Assembly (NCBI GenBank): GCA_022818135.1
Contig: JAFMSR010000009.1
Location: 25,917,636-25,981,635, forward strand
Direction: 5' to 3'
DNA length: 64,000 nucleotides
Source: Saxidomus purpurata
Lineage: Eukaryota; Mollusca; Bivalvia; Venerida; Veneridae
The notes beneath the pieces were generated by a model. The model was given only the letters and a program-made list of their open reading frames with translations. It did not search any database and was not told where the DNA came from. Positions within the stretch are counted from its first letter, which is position 1. Every line of letters starts with the position of its first letter. Below, in pieces: positions 54,601-64,000 of the stretch. The translations under genes and the position numbers were made by a program.

Positions 54601-57600
54601 GGGTTCCTCCTATATTTGTTTTGAGCTCGATTTATATCATCCTACTTACTTAGGTCTTTTTGGTAGATTTTCTTCTATGTGAAATATAGTCCAACCTTTT
54701 GAACTAAGTACCACTGGCCAAAGAAACTAAAATGTTCTTTATTATAAATGGTGTTTATTCATAGATGTTTCTACAATAGGAGAATTGGAAAAGAACACTG
54801 TTTCTCCCTCACTTCTGGTTCGTGTTTGCAGAATGAGTTTGATTTTGAGGTGGTCTTTTAATGCAAGTGTTACTGTAGTGAATTCCATAGTTATGAAGTT
54901 AAGATGTTCTGTTTCCTGAAGTTTGTACTATGTTATAGCCTTAGTTGTATACTCGAGTCTGTTTTTAAAATATTCACAAAATGGTTTATGTTTCTACTTT
55001 TAGCAAAAGAGCCAGGATCATATGATCACATTATAGTAAATGACAAACTAGAAGTAGCGTATGAAAAGTTGAAAGGCATAATGTCAGCGGTATGTAGACA
55101 TCTTATTTAGATTCCATCAATAGACTTACTATCCTTCTTGATTACCTGTTAACATGGTGGCTGGAAAAATAATCAGACCTACAATGTAAAAGTCTTAATA
55201 ACTGCAAGGTTTTTATTTTTGCAAATGAAACATCTGAGAGTTTTTTTAAAATCATGCTGAGTTTTCGTTTAGATCAGATTTATTGCCTTTAGGAACTAAG
55301 GGCTGCTTGTGAGCTAAGACTTAAATAGAAAAAATGATAATGCACCAAATGAATATTTTGGAAATATGAAGAAGTTTACTTTAAGCAATTGCTTAGTAGC
55401 AGATGGGCAAATTTAGGTTTGTCCTTGGGCAGGAACCCTTGGGCCACCTTTGCCTCAGTCATCTAAGCAGTAAATTGGTACCCATTAGTGAAAATTGCGG
55501 GCTCTCTCTAATAGAAGTAAGTGATGGATTTAATCATGAGTGGTGTCAAAGGAGTGTTGGCTAGTGTTTTCGTGATTTATGACTTATTCTGTAAATTTAA
55601 ATCTATTTGAAATGAATATTTTGCGAGATTTTTAAGTTAACGAAGTGGGAGACTCCCAAAAAAAAAACGCTCCTGAATATTTCTCAATTTACAGTATCAA
55701 CATTTGAAAAATACATGTTTTGCAGTTGAGCTAAATTAAACAAGTAAAATACATGTATCAATCTCTTGTATTGCTATGAAAGACTGCTGATCAGCAGAGG
55801 TTTTAGGCTCTGGTATGAAGCTCTGTCAAGATTTACAAAGTCTTTCATTTTAAGTTGATTTGTAGGTCTCGAGTGCTGTTGAGATATGTTCTTATGTCTG
55901 AATAACATCAAAACCAACGCAAACCCGTTCCAAAACTGTTCAGATATTGATAGTTTTATACAATACAAAAAGTTGCTGATGTAAAGGATTGCCTTGATTA
56001 GTATAAGAGTGTCTTGTGCTATTGATTGATGCTTCCAGTTTCCAGAATCAATACTAGCCAGTCATTTGATTGTAGATAATACCTTATACCCACAGCTATT
56101 GATTCTGTGTTTACTAGATCAAACTAATTAGTTTGATTACCATCAATTTGAAAGTCATTTCCAACAAAGTCAATCTCTGTTTGTTTTATATCCTTTAGTC
56201 TTTAGAAATCAATTGTAAATTAGAGTTGCTAGTGATTCTTATGTCATTCTAAGTATTGTGTGTTTGTTTTATTTTGCCATGTATGTGAGCTTAAATGTGT
56301 GCTCTGCAGTACTTTCAAACAGCCGATACTACTGTATATTTGTTTTTTTTTTCGCATGTGTCTAATTTTCACTATAGTGGTGAGCAGTGAAAATCACGAA
56401 CTTAAGAATCAGCGAAAATTTAGTACAACCTTGTAAGTTCCGCATGCGTATAATACATGTCATGATAAGCACATTGACTAACATGAACTGTATAATTATC
56501 ATATTAAATAAGGTGTCAGTTATTTACCTTACCTACCTGAATGCAATATCAGGACAGGTGTTGAATACTAACCTCTAAAGATGAGTGAGCATTAAAACAG
56601 TTGAAACCTGTAAAAACTATCTCCGCGAAAGTGCAGAAGTCATTATCGATACGTCATAAATACCGTTCATTCAATGAACATACATGATAATTACTATTTA
56701 TTGTTTATTTTAGCAAACAAATAAACCAACTGGAGCAGTTCGAGATACCGGTTTATAGCACTGTCAGAAAGTAATTTCTCTTTATTTATCAAACGATTTC
56801 CCCCTTGGTTAAAAAACGCAAAAATGAAAATCATCTTTTTTAAAATCGCGAAAATCAGAATCGCTAAAATTAAAACAAGACCAAAATCACGAAATTTGAT
56901 CTCACGAAAAAAAACCGATATTCGGTATTTTGCTAACAGCAATATTATTCAAGAGATTACCAGCAGACCTTTTGATTACCTAGTTTGCATGTAACATGTA
57001 GTTATAGTTCCCCACCCTGTTACTTTGTCTTCTCTATTGAAGGAATTCAAGACTTTACACCAGAATGGCAAGTAGTGAGTATAGAGTTTGACATGTCTAA
57101 TGTTGACCTAGAATTGAAAATAACACAAACAAAATGTGACCTAGAATACAAAATAACACAATCAAAATGTACCCATACACTTGAATGCAGTAATTGTGTG
57201 ATTAACCATGGTAAAGGTACTCAGTTCAACTTTTTAATTTAGTTTCAAATTTTACACAAAACTTACACATTTGCTCAAGTGAGGTGGTTTGCTTTCTGGT
57301 GTTCAGCATAAGATGTTACAGGTGAATATTCTTTTGAAGGTTTGGAAATAACAACCATTTAGTGACCTACTTTTTTACTTGCATACCTCGTAATCAAACT
57401 TTTAATCAAAGTAAATCTAAACATTGACAAGCTTTTGAAAAAAGAATTTTTTTTTCTATTTAATAATATGATACACCTCTTTTGCAAGAAAGCCATGTGT
57501 GGAGATATTCTTATACATGTAGTGAACATTCATCTGTCTGTTAATTGGGTAGGCACACTTTTAGCTGCAGCATGATATGACCTCTGCTGAAGTGTTTGAA

Positions 57601-59086
57601 ATTATAGCAAGGAAACTAAAAATACAGCTAAAATTTACTCTGTCCCACTTTGAAACTCAAAATTGACTTGAACTGAAAAGTTCCAAACATACCTGTTGTC
57701 ACAATATAGAAATTCACCTCATTTAAAAACTGGTTAAAACTAGCTCATGCATATCATCTGCATGGACAAATTGGCAGTCTACATAGAAGTTGATCCATGT
57801 TTTATCACATTGCTGGATGGGGATGAGGTCTTGGACTTGCAAATTTCTGCTACATCAGTGATTTGTATTAATAAAAATAAACTTAAATTTCATCTGGAAT
57901 GTAACTTTTATTGCATGAAAGGTACCCAGTAACGCTTGTTGGAGTGATGCTAGTGGATGTAGATGAAAACGTAAGACTAACTCACTGATACATGTATCAT
58001 ACATGTAATTGTGTTCCCAGAGAGAGAAATAGAGAGAGAGAGAGTTTCATAAACTATGTAAGCAAGTACACCCCATAGGAATAGGTACAAAGTTGATTAT
58101 TTTCAGAATTTATTTGATATGCTAAAATTGTTTCAGCACATCTTAGCATTTGTGCATTGGATAAGATATTGTGACCACTTGGTACATCGAAGTTGTGCAT
58201 CAATTAACCTTTGACTTCAAGTGTCATATGTGACACTATTGGATAGAAGTTGATGAAGCATTGCTGGTCTTCTACCCAAATTGTTCTTAGAACTCCACTC
58301 CATTTAGAACGGTGGTTACCATAACAACCAAAAGAAAGAAAGAAATTGGTCCCAGCCTTGCCAGTTGGGGACTTGTTTTACATAGGAATTACAAAATCTA
58401 TATAGGAAAAACTTTTCAAATCTGCGTACTCAAAACTGGGAGGTCTGGATCTTTGCTATTTAGTATGTGGGTTGGACTAATTGTTCAAATCAAGCCCTTT
58501 GTGTAACATTTCACAATATTGTCCACAAAGTAATTTCTAAAAAATCTTCTCTTGTGAAATCATCAGGTTTTAAGTAGTTTCACTGGAATGATTCATTAGG
58601 AGTTATGACCCTCTACCAATATTGTTCAACCCTTGATGATTACACAAAACACATGGCAGATAGTTAAATCAGGTCAGCACCAAATGTGTTTGTGTGCATA
58701 ATATCTCAGATAAATTCTATAACCAACTAGATGAGCCCAGTATCTACAGAGTAACTGCCCTTGAATTATCAACATTTCAAGACAAAAGGGGTCAAATGTT
58801 GCAATTGTGCTGATGTTTAAGCCAGAGGTAATTGGTCTGTTGTTGCTGTTGTTGTTGTTGTTGCTGCTGTTCATTGTTTTGTTCAGCCTTGAACTTGCTA
58901 TGTATGTAGGTATTGTATACTTCTTTCAACACCATTTTGTGGTATACTCATTGTTAACATATTATTATATCTTCTCTGGAAATTCTTAATTAACAATGTA
59001 ATTAAAAAGCTGTTTACATCAATATATTTCTGCTTTCACAGGATATTAGCAAGATTCAGGCAGATCTGTACAGAAAAGGGAGGTAA
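51645..59086 (+). CDS. GUK1: Guanylate kinase (7 coding exons, complete)
   Basis: Coding segments: 51645-51756, 52649-52690, 53217-53313, 53810-53948, 54411-54495, 55004-55089, 59042-59086; 606 nt, 201 residues plus TAA, close to the ~198 residues usual for the family. It catalyses ATP + GMP to ADP + GDP in the cytosol, in purine salvage and GTP supply. Seen: P-loop GPSGSGKS (11-18); GMP-binding region [13 protein letters not shown] (35-47); [20 protein letters not shown] and CYGTSK; core strand [15 protein letters not shown]-type [17 protein letters not shown]; then [17 protein letters not shown]. All splice sites are GT..AG and every junction keeps frame. The first exon begins after an acceptor (TTCGCAG at 51624-51630) with 14 UTR bases before ATG, so a 5' UTR exon lies upstream. 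The last intron is ~4 kb. The C-terminal KGR ends without a targeting signal. Confidence 0.96.
52070..52450 (+). repeat. Two imperfect ~185-bp repeats in GUK1 intron 1
   Basis: TGCAGAGTTATGCCCCTTTG (52244) recurs as TGCAGAGTTACGCCCCTTCA (52419). Each is preceded by TTGTGTGTATCC or TTTGTATCCATC words and followed by AACT(T/C)A. Same style as the intergenic arrays. Confidence 0.65.
52868..53070 (+). mobile_element. tRNA-derived SINE family K, copy 2
   Basis: GAAATCGCTGTAACCTATCA, B box ATGGGTTCGAGCCCTG, TGTGAGAAAGTTGGCAG, then GGATATGGATCTAG, and the 3' part CAAACAGGCGTTAAACTC. Same order as the minus-strand copy at 44180-44385. It lacks the first ~30 bases of the head. Lies in a GUK1 intron. 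Confidence 0.82.
56985..57245. other. Intronic sequence with short internal repeat
   Basis: GAATTGAAAATAACACAA and GAATACAAAATAACACAA repeat with AAAATGTGACC or AAAATGTACCC. A short reading frame covers this but has no splice context or motif. Confidence 0.4.
58020..58045 (+). repeat. (GA)n microsatellite
   Basis: AGAGAGAAATAGAGAGAGAG and following GA units in the last GUK1 intron. Confidence 0.9.
58300..58640 (+). repeat. Dispersed repeat A, diverged partial copy
   Basis: GGTTACCATAACAACC, ATATAGGAAAAACTTTTCAA, AAAACTGGGAGGTCTGGAT and TTGTTCAAATCAAGCCC correspond in order to repeat A copies 2 and 3. Confidence 0.5.
58836..58870 (+). repeat. (TTG)n microsatellite
   Basis: TGTTGTTGCTGTTGTTGTTG and following TTG/CTG units. 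Confidence 0.9.
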
Positions 59087-59687
59087 TTATCTACAACTGA
59101 GATGACAAGGGAGATAACTGCAATCAGGGGACAGAACTTTACATGGATGCCATTGTTTTTCTTGTGTGCAAACTATGTAAACTCACTTCAACGAATACAA
59201 AAATGCACATTCTGTATACTATAAGATATAGACATTAAAAAATTTAGTGTAATGGTTTAGTATAGGCTGTAGGTTTATAGTTTGATTTATTTTTTGTCAA
59301 CTTCTGGCTCCATGACAGTGGCTTCTTATGATATTTCACTAGTGGACATGCTTATCAGTAGGCCTTTTAAGACAGGTAAACCTGTGGAGGTGATTACCTT
59401 TATAAAGTTGCAATTCTCTTTAGCAACCATCATGATTATAATAAGTGTAGTATTTCAGACCTTTAATACATATAATTGAGCTCACCCTATTTCAGGGATT
59501 TTTGACACATCCCCTGGCAGACTTACTAGCACAGGTTCCATTGTACAGCTCTCATCATTTTAGTAGAATAGCCAGACATTTCTTGCTTTTATATGTCTAA
59601 GTGCAGAATGTTTGCGATCTCATGTTTAGGAAAAAAGAAAGGTTGTACATTGTAAGACTGAGGGTAAATATTCAGGTAGTAAAATAC

Positions 59688-59943
59688 TTATACAGTCAAA
59701 CCCATGTTAAAGGACTAGTAGAAGAAAGGAGTCTTGGCAAGTTCACTAGTGGAGAAATCCCATGGTCGGCTGGGGCTATAAACAATCAAAATGAAAAAGG
59801 AGAAGAAAGACCACCGTGTTAGGAGAAAACTATGCACTATTAATTTTCTGATAACTAATTAGTAAAAAAAGATTGGATGAAGATCACCTGTCCAGCTTCT
59901 TTCTGTCAGTGGTCTTTGTTGACAGGTTTGACTGTATCTGTAT
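59688..59943. mobile_element. Fold-back element, copy 2
   Basis: ATACAGTCAAACCCATGTTA at the left and GTTGACAGGTTTGACTGTAT at the right are inverted repeats and match the ends of the 1705-2006 element. The body has GGAGTCTTGGC and GTCAGTGGTCTTTG. A reading frame across it has no motif. Confidence 0.7.
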
Positions 59944-60038
59944 AGAATTATACTTGTGTTAATAACTTACGTAAACTGTTGACTGTGAGAAAACTTCAGC
60001 TGTACATTAGAGAGACATTAAACATACTGTTTGCTACG

Positions 60039-60096
60039 GTGACTTAAAGAAGTTTAAGTGTAGACAGGTGACTTAAAGAAGTTTAAGTGTAGACAA
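60039..60096 (+). repeat. 28/29-bp direct duplication
   Basis: GGTGACTTAAAGAAGTTTAA, then GTGTAGACA, twice in immediate succession without mismatch. Confidence 0.93.
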
Positions 60097-60749
60097 TAAC
60101 ATTCCAAAGTCAGAGTCTCAGAGGATGTGATAATATGATTTGCAGTGTACATGTAGATTACATTTATCTAAAACTGTGCTAGTTCTAAAAGATCATTAAT
60201 ACTGTTAAAATTGTTTCAATTTTCAAATTTCTTGGATTTATGTCAGTTTTGAGATAATTTGTATTGTTTTATATATAGACACATGTTACAGTTTATTGAT
60301 TCGATAGAGGTGTGGTAGTCTATTGATTGATGTTGTACCAGATGTGAAAATGAATTTATAGAAATGAATGAAGGTTTTTCGTGCTGTTTGTACAGATTTT
60401 CATGACTCTGCATTAATTTAGTTTTATGCCGACTGTGCAAAATTTACATTTTCTGCTACAATAATTGGGATGTTTGCAATTGCCATATCTACATCAGCTA
60501 CTTTATACCTGCAGTGTAAACATTATTGAAATCCACTTTTATGATGATTGCAAAAGGTGTACAGTATTTACAGGAAAAGTTAACTTACACTCTTTTAGTA
60601 TACTGCCATACCCATATAAAAATTAGCCATAAAATGATTATTTTTGTAACAATTTTTTTACTTTAAAAGTCCCACCACCTTTGTGACATTTTATTATGTG
60701 GGTTGAAAGGTAGAATATGTCTTAAATGTAATACAAAGTTTAGACACTT

Positions 60750-60840
60750 ATTATACCCCCAAAACGAAGTTTAGGGGGGTATATAGGAGTCACCCGGTGG
60801 TTGGTCGGTCGGTCGGTCGGTCGGTCGGTCGGTCTGTTGC
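60750..60840 (+). repeat. Repeat L head with (GGTC)n
   Basis: ATACCCCCAAAACGAAGTTT, AGGGGGGTATATAGGAGTC, then (GGTC)7 at 60803-60834. The CCCCC..GGGGG arms form an inverted repeat. This is the head of the element that continues as the following array. Confidence 0.85.
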
Positions 60841-61705
60841 ATTTTCCTTGTCCGGAGCATAACTTGAAAACTACTGGTTGGAATTCAATACAACTTCATA
60901 CAATGGTCAAGCACATTGAGAGGAAGTGCAGTGCAGAAGAACCATAACCCATCTTGACTAATTACAGAGTTATTGCCCTTTGTTGCTTTTCCTTGTCCGG
61001 AGCATAACTGAAAACTACTTGTTGGAATTCAATACAACTTCATACAATGATCAGCACATTGAGAGGAAGTGCAGTGCACAAGAACTATAACTCCATCTTA
61101 ACTAATTACAGAGTTATTGCCCTTTGTTAGTTTTCCTTGTCCGGAGCATTACTTGAAAACTACTGGTTGGAATTCAATACAACTTCATACAATGGTCAAG
61201 CACATTGAGAGGAAGTGCAGTGCACAAGAACTATAACTCCATCTTGACTAATTACAGAGTTATTGCCCTTTGTTAGTTTTCCTTGTCCGGAGCATAACTT
61301 GAAAACTACTGGTTGGAATTCAATACAACTTCAACAATTATCAAGCACATTGAGAGGAAGTGCAGTGCACAAGAACTATAACTCCATCTTGACTAATTAC
61401 AGAGTTATTGCCCTTTGTTAGTTTTCCTTGTCTGGAGCATAACTTGAAAACTACTGGTTGGAATTCAATACAATTTCATACAATGATGAAGCACAATGAG
61501 AGGAAGTGCAGTGTACAAGAACCATAACTCTATCTTGACTCATTTCAGAGTTATTGCCCTTTGTTACTTTTTACTTGTCCGGAGCTTATTCGAAAACTAT
61601 TGGTTGGAATTCAATACAACTTCATACAATGGTCAAGCACAATGAGAGGAAGTGCAGTGTACAAGAACCATAACTCTATCTTGACATTACAGAGTTATTG
61701 CCAAG
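60840..61705 (+). repeat. Six tandem ~145-bp units
   Basis: The unit begins TTCCTTGTCCGGAGCATAAC, continues TTGGAATTCAATACAACTTC, GAGAGGAAGTGCAGTG, CATCTTGACTAATTACAGAG, and ends TTATTGCCCTTTGTTA. CCTTGTCCGG starts at 60846, 60991, 61135, 61281, 61426 and ~61573, giving periods of 144-147 bp. Units are highly similar, so the array is young or homogenised. Confidence 0.95.
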
Positions 61706-62089
61706 AACAATTCTCTTTTTAGTTTGTTTGCAAGTTTCTGTATTCTGTTACTACTCGAACTTTCTTGTTTATAAAGCAGTCTTTTGGGGTTTATCACTTT
61801 TTTTGTACAGATGTAAAAAAACAGTTTATTTTCTTAATCTCTGTTTTATTATACAATAAGTTTTTCTTAGCCTCTTACTTAGAGAATTTGTTGTGATCAC
61901 TTGAATCCCATATAGACATTTGGTTGAGTAATGATGAAGAATCATTGATTGCTATTTTGGTAACAAGTGTACATGTAGATTTTTCTAGATTTGGTTATAA
62001 TTAACTTGTAAAGGTTTGTTTCCATCAAAGCAGCCATTTTTCTTGGTGATCCTCTCCATGTCTTTTTGTACACTTGTCGTAATGGGATA

Positions 62090-62480
62090 CATTATGGGAT
62101 CACCTGTGGTGGGTGGTGCCCAAGTCTCTCTAAGTAATTGCCTTTCAATTGCCAAAATTGTCCAGTCTTTAACTTAAACAATTCTTTACCAATCTTCACT
62201 TAACTTACTGAGAATGTTTATTTTTAAGTTTGATAACCAGCCAGATCGCTTTAGCCACTCAAAAGTTGTTGCCCTTTAATTGCCAAAATTGGACAAATTT
62301 ACAGATGTCCAGTCTCTGTCACAAGTCCTAACCAGTCTTCACTAAAGTTGCTATAACTGTTTATTGACCAAATATCTCTGCAAGTTCTGTAACCAGCCAA
62401 ATTGCCCCAGTCACTCAGAATTATTGCCCTTTAATTACCAAAAATTTGACAGATTTAGAGATGTCCACTATTGAATATTT
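62090..62480 (+). repeat. Three diverged ~125-bp repeats
   Basis: TTGCCCTTTAATTGCCAAAA, TTGGACAAATTTACAGATGTC and ACCAGTCTTCACTAAAGTT recur three times with substitutions (near 62140, 62265 and 62420). Confidence 0.7.
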
Positions 62481-63117
62481 TGTGACAGTTGGGCACTTTT
62501 GTTAAAGCATGGTTATGCTGATATATAGCACTAAGTGCACCTAATGAACTGAAAAGTCCAGCTTGGTCTGCAGGTCAGATTCAAGAAAAGTTGCCTATCA
62601 GTACATTGTACTCATTGTAGCATGTGAATAGCAGGTGAGCAACTTTGGACCATTTCAGTCGAGTTTATTTCTGCTTTATTCTTGTAGTTCTAGGGACCAT
62701 TTTAATGATTACAGGTCAGTTTTACTGAAATTAATTTTCCATGTATGTATTGCATAACCTACAATGATAATTAAGCAAGATAAATATTAATGAATATTTC
62801 AGCTTCAAAGCTGCCAATTGAAAGCTTAGCTTTAGTTGTGTTTTCTCTTGCTTACTATCTGTTGCCATATTTGAAAAAGCAATGATATACAAGGAATTCA
62901 CCTGAATTTATACCTGTATGATCTCTTTATTTGATAAACACATGTTCATATACAAATGTATACGTATTGTGTAGAGGCAGTCTACCAAAAAACAAAAATT
63001 CATGTTAAAAACTTCAGTTTCATAGATTGATTTCTTGTCTATACTGGTACAAGACACCAAAGTTCTGCAATGAAAGACGGGTTAATTATAGTTTACTTTA
63101 ACTCTTCAGAACATTGT
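62480..63117. other. Intergenic, nothing recognised
   Basis: No coding exon. GTGAGCAACTTTGGACCATT near 62636 echoes the end words of repeat A. Confidence 0.35.
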
Positions 63118-63390
63118 TGTGTCGCCCTTTTGGACGGATCACTTTGTCCATCTGTTGGTCCGTCCGTCACAAAAACTTTACGTTGGCTATAACTTTGCCA
63201 TTTCTTTAGATTTCTTCATCAAACTGTATTGCTTATGACAAAAGGGCTGTGATGCTGCCAAATTTTGTAGGTCAAGGTCATATTTGACAAACTTGTGCCC
63301 TTTTTTGTACTTGGTTTTTGACATGAAATTATTGGTTATTTTGACAAAGTGAAAGAGGACAACACAAGTGTTCTACTGAACACCCATCTA
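63118..63390 (+). repeat. Dispersed repeat E, copy 2
   Basis: TTGTGTCGCCCTTTTGGACG, GGATCACTTTGTCCATCTGT, CCGTCACAAAAACTTTACG and ATAACTTTGCCATTTCTTTA follow the order of 7740-7900. Confidence 0.7.
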
Positions 63391-64000
63391 GTTTTAAACC
63401 ACCAACCAGTAATCAAAATCAGACGGTGGAAATAGTAATGAAAAGTATATACATGAAATCCTGTCAAGTACGAGTTAATATTTCCCCCGATATTTATCTT
63501 TCTCAGCGAGCTCTTAGTATTGGGAGGTAAATGTTATAATACATCAGTCTTTTATCCAGAGTTATGTTTTGTGCTATGTATAAACAGAATATTATAACAG
63601 TCAGTTGCTCTGTGAGGTTGTATTTTTTGAGTTGGCTGTATAGTTCCAGATCACACGAGGTGGAGCCTCGAGTATGATACTGCACTATGCAGTCAACAAT
63701 AAAAATACACCCGCAGATCAACCACCTGTCATAGTTTTCCTTTTATTATATACCTTTACCGGACATGATGTAAAATTTTATATAAACATTAATGTGTACC
63801 ATTGATGGCATAAACATAAAAGGCTCTTTAGTGTTGCATTTTATATGGCGTCCATGATGTCACTTAAGTCTTCCGTGTATAAACAAACAACAGCAATAAA
63901 AAGTACATGCAAAATGTAAATCATCTATCTATCTAGTTTATTTAATGAGAAAAAGAAAAAATATTTCCTTAAAAGCAATGTGATGACAATGAAACCAAAC
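63391..64000. other. Intergenic to window end
   Basis: No gene supported. Contains AATAAAAAG near 63894 and short CTAT repeats near 63925. Confidence 0.35.

Noticed and set aside
56985..57242. 85-codon reading frame in the GUK1 last intron
   Set aside because: Repeated AAATAACACAA units generate it; no matching phase to either flanking exon and not part of the kinase family.
1..64000. CRISPR array or bacterial-type system
   Set aside because: Direct repeats here lack CRISPR spacing and unique spacers, and the gene structure is eukaryotic throughout.

Overview
The window looks like a piece of a mollusc nuclear genome, most likely a marine bivalve. It is strongly AT-rich. Its genes are broken into short exons by long introns with GT..AG boundaries. 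The non-coding DNA is packed with short dispersed repeats, tRNA-derived SINEs, fold-back elements and arrays of roughly 145 bp units. There are no bacterial operons, ribosome binding sites or CRISPR arrays. The species assignment is inference from repeat style and gene content; no marker gene is present.

Four genes can be supported. (1) 28-13626, plus strand: the 3' part of a MYCBPAP-like gene (MYCBP/AMY-1-associated protein). Thirteen exons join into one continuous frame of 634 codons plus a stop. (2) 20117-21301, minus strand: a single-exon, type II membrane glycosyltransferase of family GT92 (DUF23). (3) about 40797-43533, plus strand: a compact three-exon gene with TATA box, initiator-like site, non-coding first exon and polyadenylation signal. 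It encodes a 184-residue protein that I do not recognise, and it is the best candidate for something undescribed. (4) 51645-59086, plus strand: guanylate kinase (GUK1-like), seven coding exons, 201 residues, complete coding sequence. These genes show no functional linkage to one another.

Layout: 1-13.7 kb is MYCBPAP, whose introns hold a 56-bp minisatellite, a second ~31-bp minisatellite, several MITE-like elements and three copies of a long dispersed repeat. 13.7-20.1 kb is intergenic repeats, including an array carrying palindromes of the oestrogen-response-element type. 20.1-21.4 kb is GT92. 21.4-40.7 kb is a gene-poor stretch. It holds a ~145-bp array, a nearly perfect 77-bp inverted repeat, a 5'-truncated LINE relic (33.65-34.95 kb), a cluster of GAGATATCTC-type palindromes and a TTAA-flanked MITE with a SINE nested in it. 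At 40.19 kb there is a 58-A/23-C homopolymer run that may be an assembly problem. 40.8-43.5 kb is the novel gene. 43.5-51.6 kb holds SINEs, a repeat array and a ~650-bp tandem duplication. 51.6-59.1 kb is GUK1. 59.1-64 kb holds a fold-back element, a (GGTC)n tract followed by six ~145-bp repeats, and further dispersed repeats.

Exon boundaries were derived by hand from splice consensus, frame continuity and protein family resemblance. Frame closure across all MYCBPAP and GUK1 exons supports them, but no transcript evidence was available. Repeat edges are approximate unless a terminal repeat or target-site duplication is stated.
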